Positions 7,644 through 12,372 of a DNA stretch of 12,372 nt are shown here, in pieces. The notes under the pieces were generated by a model. It was not told the origin of the DNA. It was given only the letters and a program-made list of their open reading frames with translations, and made no database searches. The position numbers were made by a program, and so were the translations under genes. This stretch comes from Chloroflexota bacterium (GTDB lineage: Bacteria > Chloroflexota > Dehalococcoidia > Dehalococcoidales > JAHJRU01), in assembly GCA_018830745.1 (NCBI GenBank), contig JAHJRU010000016.1:1-12372 (forward strand), read 5' to 3'. Positions within the stretch are counted from its first letter, which is position 1. Each line of letters opens with the position of its first letter.

Positions 7644-8570
7644 ATGAAGACAGAATATGATGTCATTATTATCGGCGGCGGGCCAGCCGGACTAAGCGCT
7701 GGCATTTATACCGCACGGGCACGGTTAACCAGCCTGCTCATAGAGAAAAATATGGTAGGCGGGTTGATAGCGGACGCCGAGCTGGTGGAGAACTACCCCG
7801 GCTTCCCCGAAGGTATCAGCGGTTACGACCTGACGCAGTTAATGGAACAGCAGGCGCAGATATTCGGACTGGAAACGCTGACGGCCGAGGTCAACGGGAT
7901 TAAGCTCAAAGATGGTTTAAAGGTAGTCCAAACCACCCAGGGGGAATTCACCGCTAAAGCAGTGATTATCGCCGGCGGCTGTGAAAGAACAAAATTAGGC
8001 GTTCCGGGAGAGGTGGAATTTACCGGCAAAGGCGTATCCTATTGCGCCACCTGTGATGCCTTTTTCTTCCGGGACCAGCCGGTAGCCATAGTGGGAGGAG
8101 GCAATTCAGCTATCAGTGAGGCGCTCCAACTGACCAAGTTCGCCTCCAGGGTAACCGTTATCCACCGGCGTCAGGAGCTACGCGCCACCCGCATCCTCCA
8201 GGAGAAAGCCTTCGCCGAACCCAAAATTGAATTCCTGTGGAACACCGTGGTTGAATCCATTGAGGGCGAAGACGTGGTGAAGAGGCTGCAGCTTCGTGAC
8301 GTTACCACCGATGAGAAATCTACTCTGAATGTGGCTGGCATCTTCGTCTCCACCGGTCTTAATCCCAGTACAAACCATCTCAAGGGTATATTAGCTCTGG
8401 ACGAAGCGGGTTATATAATTACCAATGATAAAATGGAAACAGATGCGCCCGGTATTTTTGCCGCCGGCGATATACGCAGCAGCTCTATCCGCCAGACTAT
8501 CGCCGCTGCTGGAGACGGCGCGGTAGCCGCCATTTATGCCGAAAGATTTATCACCCACGCCGCCAAATAA
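7644..8570 (+). CDS. trxB: Thioredoxin reductase (NADPH)
   Basis: A 308-residue FAD enzyme that transfers electrons from NADPH to thioredoxin in the cytoplasm. The FAD-binding GGGPAG is at residues 11-16. The redox-active CATC (Cys134 and Cys137, followed by Asp138) lies between FAD- and NAD-domain segments, as in low-molecular-weight TrxB. The NADPH fold has GGGNSA (151-156) and HRRQELR (174-180), where the arginines are expected to bind the 2'-phosphate, supporting NADPH over NADH. The C-terminal FAD motif is GIFAAGDI. The residue after CATCD is Ala followed by Phe-Phe-Phe, where many homologues have Gly-Ala-Phe-Phe. The start follows the trxA stop by three bases, so the pair forms one operon. 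Confidence 0.96.
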   Translation: MKTEYDVIIIGGGPAGLSAGIYTARARLTSLLIEKNMVGGLIADAELVENYPGFPEGISGYDLTQLMEQQAQIFGLETLTAEVNGIKLKDGLKVVQTTQGEFTAKAVIIAGGCERTKLGVPGEVEFTGKGVSYCATCDAFFFRDQPVAIVGGGNSAISEALQLTKFASRVTVIHRRQELRATRILQEKAFAEPKIEFLWNTVVESIEGEDVVKRLQLRDVTTDEKSTLNVAGIFVSTGLNPSTNHLKGILALDEAGYIITNDKMETDAPGIFAAGDIRSSSIRQTIAAAGDGAVAAIYAERFITHAAK

Positions 8571-8576
8571 ACCCGG

Positions 8577-8666
8577 TATTACCTTTCATTTCTCCCCGCT
8601 ACTGAAGTATAATTGATTATCTATACTTGTCCCCGCCGCTGAAGTATAATACGTAGAAAGGTAATA
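8577..8666 (+). repeat. 11-bp inverted repeat bracketing the rplI leader
   Basis: TATTACCTTTC (8577-8587) and GAAAGGTAATA (8656-8666) are perfect reverse complements. The right arm contains the rplI ribosome-binding sequence AAAGG. Transcripts running through from trxB could therefore hide that site in a long-range stem. Transcripts starting inside the gap would lack the left arm. The pairing is seen in sequence, and the regulatory role is inference. Confidence 0.6.
8594..8650 (+). repeat. Two 20-bp direct repeats with -10-like cores
   Basis: Copies at 8594-8613 and 8631-8650 match at 18 of 20 positions (CCCCGC, two differing bases, CTGAAGTATAAT), with a period of 37 bp. Each ends in TATAAT. 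Between them lies the reverse-oriented TATACTT (8622-8628), so AAGTATA occurs three times in alternating orientation. The best -35 matches at 17 bp are weak (TTCATT at 8585 and TATACT at 8622). Candidate roles are tandem promoters or a regulator binding cluster for rplI. Confidence 0.65.
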
Positions 8667-8668
8667 GA

Positions 8669-9232
8669 ATGAAGGTAGTATTTCTGCAAGACGTTCCCAA
8701 TGTTGCTCATGCCGGAGAGATTAAAGAGATAGCTGACGGCTACGGTCGCAATTATCTTATCCCCAGGAAATTGGCCGTGTTAGCCGACAAGGCAGCCAAC
8801 AAAGTTCTGGAGAAACAGCAAAAAATAAACGCTATAATCAATGCTGAGCAATCCGAAGTTGCCCGTCAGCTGGAGGGTAAGGAGATTGTCCTGAAAGCTC
8901 AGGTTGGAGCCCAGGAGAAGCTCTACGGCTCAATTACCCATGCCGATATCGCTGAGGAAATACAGAACACCACCGGAATCACCATCGATAAACGGAAGAT
9001 AGAACTGGACGAACCCATTCGCCAGCTTGGTAGCCACGAGGTAACCATCAAACTGGCTAGAGACATCGCTGCCAGGATAACGGTTACCGTAACCGCAACC
9101 GAAGACGCAACCGAAACCGTAACCGTAACCGAAACCAAAGCCAAAACCAAAGCCAAAACCGAAGACGCAACCGAAGACGCAACCGAAGACGTAACCGAAA
9201 CCGAGGAGGAGAAGGGCCAGGGTGAACAGTGA
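8669..9232 (+). CDS. rplI: Ribosomal protein L9 with repetitive C-terminal tail
   Basis: A 50S subunit protein that binds 23S rRNA. The N-domain is canonical: MKVVFLQDVPNVAHAGEIKEIADGYGRNYLIPRKLAV. It is followed by the long connecting helix (about 45-75) and the C-domain (LYGSITHADIAEEIQ ... LGSHEVTIKLARDIAARI), ending near residue 137. The protein is 187 residues against roughly 150 in most bacteria. The extra length is a low-complexity tail of Thr alternating with Val, Ala, Glu, Asp or Lys, followed by an acidic end (EEEKGQGEQ). AAAGG at 8657-8661 lies seven bases before the ATG. The 3' end overlaps dnaB by 11 bases, and its gaggaggag stretch may double as the dnaB ribosome-binding site. 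Confidence 0.95.
   Translation: MKVVFLQDVPNVAHAGEIKEIADGYGRNYLIPRKLAVLADKAANKVLEKQQKINAIINAEQSEVARQLEGKEIVLKAQVGAQEKLYGSITHADIAEEIQNTTGITIDKRKIELDEPIRQLGSHEVTIKLARDIAARITVTVTATEDATETVTVTETKAKTKAKTEDATEDATEDVTETEEEKGQGEQ
9080..9202 (+). repeat. Degenerate hexanucleotide (2-codon) repeat in rplI
   Basis: About 20 six-base units, mostly of the form NNAACC (gtaacc, gaaacc, gcaacc), with blocks of aaagcc/aaaacc and three copies of the 12-base unit gaagacgcaacc or a close variant. They encode residues 138-178 as Thr-rich dipeptides. Because the unit is two codons, gain or loss of units keeps both the rplI frame and the downstream dnaB overlap intact. Confidence 0.85.
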
Positions 9233-10589
9233 TAAACTGCCCCCCCATGATATCGACGCTGAGGAAGCAGTAATTGGCTCCCTGCTTATAGATGGCTCTG
9301 CCATATACAAGGTTACCGGCTTACTGCAACAGGCGGACTTCTACAGCGAAAGGAACTCCCTGATCTACCAGGCTTGCGTATCTCTATATGAACGCAACGA
9401 AGCCATCAACCAGATTACCCTTGCCCAGGAGTTAGCCTACAAGGAAAGGCTGGACACCTGCGGCGGCGCTGCCTATCTCAGCCATTTAATAGCTATTTGC
9501 CCTACATCTCTGGACATAGAAGATTATGCCCAGATTGTCTATCGCCTGTCGCTAATGCGCCGCCTCATCACCGCCGCCGATAAGATAGCCGCCATCGGCT
9601 ACAAAGCTGACCCCGATGTCGATACCAGTCTGGATAAAGCCGAGGATGCCCTGTACCAGCTGCGCCACGGTCAAAGCCCTCGGGACTTTGTGCATATCCG
9701 CCACGTGCTGGAACAGTATTTTGAATCGGTTGCCGCAACAACGGAAACCACTAAAGGGCCGTTACCTTATGTGCTTTCCAGCTTCACCGGACTCGACGAA
9801 CTCCTGGGCGGTTTTCATCGCTCGGACCTGGTTGTAATCGCCGGGCGGCCCAGCCACGGTAAGACCAGCCTGGGTCTTAACATCAGCCGCAACGCCGCGG
9901 TGGACTATGGAGCATGCGTGGCTTTCTTCAGCCTGGAGATGTCACGGGAAGAGGTAGTTCTACGCCTTTTATCCAGTGAATCCGAGATAAATTCCAGGCG
10001 TATCCGCTTTGACCTGCTCAATGAAGCCGAGGAAAAAAAGGTTATGACAGCCACTGGCCGTCTATCAGAAGCTCCAATCTACATCGACGACTCACCACTG
10101 ATTAGGGTGGTGGAGATGCGCAGCAAAGCCCGCCGTCTCTACTATGAGCGCGGTCTTGACCTTATTGTGGTGGACTATCTCCAGCTTATGCAGGAAGATA
10201 GACGTCAGGATAACCGCGTCCTGGAATTGGGCTATATCTGCCGCTCCCTTAAGGCGCTGGCTCGCGAGCTTAACGTCCCGGTGATAGCCATATCCCAGCT
10301 CAGCCGGGCCATCGAGTGGCGGGCATCACATAAGCCGCAGCTCTCCGACCTGCGGGAGAGCGGCAATATCGAACAGGATGCCGATGTGGTTATATTTGTC
10401 TCCCGCGAGGAGCTTTACACCGGTGAAGAGGAATGGAGAGCCCTGCACGAAGGAGAGAATTATCCACCCCCGGCAGAGGTTATTATAGCCAAACACCGCA
10501 ATGGGCCTATCGGTGAAATACAATTGCATTTCAGGCGCAGCCTGGCCCGGTTCGAAAATATTGGCCGGGAAGAGCCGAGTTTGCTATGA
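9222..10589 (+). CDS. dnaB: Replicative DNA helicase DnaB
   Basis: A 455-residue hexameric 5'-3' replication fork helicase of normal length. The N-terminal DnaB domain begins PPHDIDAEEAVIGSLL and continues to about residue 110. A linker leads to the RecA-like motor from about 180. Walker A is GRPSHGKTS (208-216, Lys214), Walker B is LIVVDYLQLM with Asp318, and AISQLSRAIEWR and SDLRESGNIEQDADVVIFVSRE follow. IIAKHRNGPIGEIQLHF closes the fold. Two small departures from the common family text are His in place of the usual Met in Walker A, and Trp in IEWR where Gln is common. The start is GTG at 9222, inside the end of rplI, and the gene ends in an ATGA overlap with the next. The conserved rplI-dnaB order and the following helicase-loading genes support a replication operon. 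Confidence 0.96.
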   Translation: MNSDKLPPHDIDAEEAVIGSLLIDGSAIYKVTGLLQQADFYSERNSLIYQACVSLYERNEAINQITLAQELAYKERLDTCGGAAYLSHLIAICPTSLDIEDYAQIVYRLSLMRRLITAADKIAAIGYKADPDVDTSLDKAEDALYQLRHGQSPRDFVHIRHVLEQYFESVAATTETTKGPLPYVLSSFTGLDELLGGFHRSDLVVIAGRPSHGKTSLGLNISRNAAVDYGACVAFFSLEMSREEVVLRLLSSESEINSRRIRFDLLNEAEEKKVMTATGRLSEAPIYIDDSPLIRVVEMRSKARRLYYERGLDLIVVDYLQLMQEDRRQDNRVLELGYICRSLKALARELNVPVIAISQLSRAIEWRASHKPQLSDLRESGNIEQDADVVIFVSREELYTGEEEWRALHEGENYPPPAEVIIAKHRNGPIGEIQLHFRRSLARFENIGREEPSLL

Positions 10590-11302
10590 AGCGGTTTGAT
10601 GGTTTCCCTGCCAGGATGCAGTACACGTCTGTTCCCAACCTGTTTTTCAGCGCCGTACTGCCCCAAATCAGCGACATCTCCGAGCTAAACGTCATCCTCC
10701 ACTTCTTTGAAATACTTTATCGCAAGCGGGGTTATCCCCGTTTTGTTACTTACCGTGAGTTGTTACAAAATAAAAGCCTGATAACCAGCCTCCGCCAGAC
10801 GACCAAACCGCCGGAGGAAGTACTGCGCCACGCCCTGGATGCGGCTGCCGAACGGGGGGTTATCCTTCACCTGCCCCTTACCGGGGATAACGTAGTGGAG
10901 GACGCTTATTTTCTAAACACCGAGTCCCAGCGACAGGTAATCGCCAGAATACAAAATGGCGAAATCAAGCTGAGCGGGCTGAAAGCAGGAGACACGACCC
11001 ACGTTGAAATTGAGGAACCACCGGATATTTTCACCCTTTATGAGCAGAACATCGGCATGCTGACACCAAGGATAGCCGAAGAGTTGATTGAAGCTGAGAA
11101 GTTATACCCCCAAAACTGGATTGGCGATGCCATTAAAGAGGCGGTCGACCAGAACGTGCGCAAATGGAGTTATATTGCCGCCATTCTGGAGAGCTGGGCA
11201 GCAGAAGGCAGGAGTGATGGAACACATAGGCGATATTCTAAAAAGAAGTCCGACCCAGACAAGTACCTCAAGGGCAAATACGGACATATGGTCCGACATT
11301 GA
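10586..11302 (+). CDS. DnaD-domain replication initiation protein
   Basis: A 238-residue protein. The C-terminal DnaD/DnaB_2-type domain is at about residues 147-208 (IFTLYEQNIGMLTPRIAEEL, LYPQNWIGDAIKEAVDQNVRKWSYIAAIL, SWAAEGR). The N-terminal half (residues 1-110) looks like a winged-helix-type domain with FFSAVLPQISDISELNVILHFFEIL and ALDAAAERGVILHLPL, but I cannot assign it to a family with certainty. The tail is basic (YSKKKSDPDKYLKGKYGHMVRH), suited to DNA contact. Known DnaD proteins remodel DNA and help recruit the replicative helicase in Firmicutes. Position between dnaB and a loader ATPase supports a similar job. The ATG shares ATGA with the dnaB stop, and the 3' end overlaps the next gene by about 86 bases. 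Confidence 0.85.
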   Translation: MKRFDGFPARMQYTSVPNLFFSAVLPQISDISELNVILHFFEILYRKRGYPRFVTYRELLQNKSLITSLRQTTKPPEEVLRHALDAAAERGVILHLPLTGDNVVEDAYFLNTESQRQVIARIQNGEIKLSGLKAGDTTHVEIEEPPDIFTLYEQNIGMLTPRIAEELIEAEKLYPQNWIGDAIKEAVDQNVRKWSYIAAILESWAAEGRSDGTHRRYSKKKSDPDKYLKGKYGHMVRH

Positions 11303-12146
11303 AGGCGAGGAAGAAGGCTCACCGGCATCCTGCTCCATATGTCATGGGACTGGCTTCGTTCATCCGCTGCTGCCTTCAGGCAAGCCGGACTATAGGCGTA
11401 CTATCCCCTGCCGTTGCGCCCGTGACAGGCCGGCCAGGGAGCGACTTGAGAACCAGCAAAGTTCCTTGATGGCATACCACTGGGCTCCACAGTTCGAGCT
11501 CCAGAAAAGTATGACCTTCGATAATTTTGAACTAAGAAACGTTTTTAATCCATCGGAAGAACAACTGGAAAAGCTCAAGGAAGAACGGAGAACGTTACAG
11601 GAATACCGGGAGGAAATACGACAGAATCTGAAGGAAGCCTACCGTCTCGCTCTTGATTTCGCCGAATCCCCGGAAGGCTGGCTGTTATTTATGGGGCAAT
11701 ACGGGTGTGGTAAAACCCATTTATCCGCCGCTATCGTCAACTATCGCTATCAGCATAAACAACCCGCTTTATTCGTGGTAGTACCCGAGTTTCTGGACCA
11801 TCTGCGCTCGACCTTCAATCCGGAAAGCAAGATATCCTATGACCACCTTTTCGAGAGGGTAAAAACAGCCCCTCTCCTGGTGCTGGATGACCTGGGTGAA
11901 CAGTCAACCACTCATTGGGCACGTGAAAAGCTATACCAGGTATTAAATTACCGCTATAATGCCCAGCTAGCCACCGTCATCACCACCAGCTATTCACTGG
12001 ATGAAATCGACGGCGCCATCAGCTCCCGCCTGATTGACCCTAAAATCAGCGTGCCATTCAGAATTATGGCTCCCGACCACCGGGGTGATTTACCACCCAG
12101 TGAAAGCACCAGAAAGACATACCGTCGCGGTAAGAAAGCGCGCTGA
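11217..12146 (+). CDS. DnaC/DnaI-like helicase-loader AAA+ ATPase
   Basis: A 309-residue predicted helicase loader. An N-terminal cysteine cluster, CSICHGTGF (Cys39, Cys42) with CRC (Cys65, Cys67), resembles a zinc module. A charged helical linker follows (about 95-140). The AAA+ domain has Walker A GQYGCGKT (160-167, Lys166), Walker B LLVLDDLGEQ (Asp224, Asp225), sensor-1-like VITTSY and SSRLIDP with a candidate arginine finger. The frame stays open upstream to an ATG at 11088. I chose ATG 11217 (MEHIGDIL) because AAGG/AGGAG precedes it and the upstream residues look like an out-of-frame reading of the DnaD domain. GTG 11214 is an alternative. No ATG, GTG or TTG lies in frame between 11217 and the cysteine motif, so overlap with the DnaD gene is unavoidable. 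IstB-type transposition ATPases share this fold, but there is no transposase nearby. Confidence 0.85.
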   Translation: MEHIGDILKRSPTQTSTSRANTDIWSDIEGEEEGSPASCSICHGTGFVHPLLPSGKPDYRRTIPCRCARDRPARERLENQQSSLMAYHWAPQFELQKSMTFDNFELRNVFNPSEEQLEKLKEERRTLQEYREEIRQNLKEAYRLALDFAESPEGWLLFMGQYGCGKTHLSAAIVNYRYQHKQPALFVVVPEFLDHLRSTFNPESKISYDHLFERVKTAPLLVLDDLGEQSTTHWAREKLYQVLNYRYNAQLATVITTSYSLDEIDGAISSRLIDPKISVPFRIMAPDHRGDLPPSESTRKTYRRGKKAR

Positions 12147-12180
12147 GGCAACTCGCAGCCTCCCTTTCACCATCAGGTCT

Positions 12181-12210
12181 TTCAACAATTAGGTGAGATT
12201 GTGCTATAAT
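12181..12210 (+). promoter_or_regulatory. Extended -10 promoter for the last gene
   Basis: TGCTATAAT (12202-12210) is a consensus extended -10. A partial -35, TTCAAC (12181-12186), lies 18 bp upstream. Transcription would begin near 12217 and give a leader of about 48 bases before the ATG at 12265. No clear terminator for the replication cluster is visible between 12147 and this site. Confidence 0.6.
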
Positions 12211-12264
12211 GCAACGTGGAATCGGCTATAAGAAATATGAGATAATGTTATTCGGAGGTTGATT

Positions 12265-12372
12265 ATGTCAATTAAAGAACAGCTGGCCCGGATAGTGGGG
12301 GCGGATAACGTCCTGGATGCTCCGGCAGTGCTCGATGGCTACTCCCGGGACTTCAGCCTCACACCGCCGGGA
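12265..12372 (+). CDS. Probable FAD-binding oxidase (3' end outside window)
   Basis: Only 36 residues are visible (MSIKEQLARIVGADNVLDAP... YSRDFSLTPPG). The pattern, a short helix, a GADNVL-type turn, then a Tyr-Ser-Arg-Asp segment running into a PP motif, matches the N-terminus of GlcD-like FAD-linked oxidases that have a PCMH-type FAD domain. GGAGG at 12254-12258, six bases before the ATG, and the upstream extended -10 promoter support this start and an independent transcription unit. The substrate cannot be judged from so little, and the family call is tentative. Confidence 0.6.
   Translation, partial: MSIKEQLARIVGADNVLDAPAVLDGYSRDFSLTPPG

Noticed and set aside
8577..8666. Small transposable element (MITE) suggested by 11-bp terminal inverted repeats 90 bp apart
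   Set aside because: There is no target-site duplication at the flanks (acccgg versus gaatga), and the right arm doubles as the rplI ribosome-binding site, so a leader structure is a simpler reading.
8930..9310. Minus-strand open frame over the end of rplI, with a Gly-Phe/Gly-Tyr repetitive product
   Set aside because: It is the antisense reading of the hexanucleotide repeat in rplI. It has no ribosome-binding site or family resemblance.
11088..11216. Upstream extension of the loader ATPase to the ATG at 11088
   Set aside because: The extra 43 residues are an out-of-frame reading of the well-conserved DnaD domain and lack resemblance to loader N-termini. ATG 11217 has a better upstream sequence.
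11217..12146. IstB-type insertion-sequence ATPase instead of a helicase loader
   Set aside because: There is no IstA-like transposase or inverted repeat nearby. The N-terminal cysteine motif and position after dnaB and a DnaD-domain gene favour a replication role.

Overview
The window reads as a chromosomal housekeeping segment of a bacterium. Every confident gene lies on the + strand and coding density is high. I see no insertion sequence, CRISPR array, tRNA or rRNA, and no intergenic stretch longer than about 170 bases. The gene set fits Chloroflexota, probably Dehalococcoidia or a relative: a bacterial LeuRS, a GbsR/MarR regulator beside a MacAB-type ABC exporter, and rplI-dnaB followed by a DnaD-like and a DnaC/DnaI-like gene. 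That placement is inference from gene content and protein style, since no marker gene settles it.

Region by region: (1) 1-3089 holds leuS (5' end outside the window) with proC one base downstream. (2) 3090-7265 is an efflux module. An AT-rich gap carries a near-consensus promoter (TTGACA, 17 bp, TATACT), followed by a GbsR/MarR-type regulator, a lipoprotein membrane-fusion adaptor, an ABC ATPase and a MacB/FtsX-type permease whose GTG start overlaps the ATPase stop. (3) 7266-8570 is a thioredoxin / thioredoxin reductase pair. The thioredoxin has the unusual active site WCRPC. (4) 8571-12146 is a replication cluster: ribosomal protein L9, replicative helicase DnaB, a DnaD-domain protein and a DnaC/DnaI-like loader ATPase with an N-terminal cysteine motif. 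The four genes overlap end to start (11, 4 and about 86 bp). (5) 12147-12372 holds a promoter and the first 36 codons of a probable FAD-binding oxidase.

How the genes work together: the regulator, adaptor, ATPase and permease look like one self-contained, locally controlled exporter. TrxA and TrxB form a complete NADPH-driven disulfide-reducing couple. DnaB, the DnaD-like protein and the loader provide the helicase and two candidate helicase-loading partners in one transcription unit, coupled to L9 translation.

I found no convincing new defence or mobile system. The most unusual features surround rplI. Its 3' end is a degenerate hexanucleotide repeat encoding a Thr-rich dipeptide tail. Its leader carries two 20-bp direct repeats with -10-like cores inside an 11-bp inverted repeat that can pair with the rplI ribosome-binding site.
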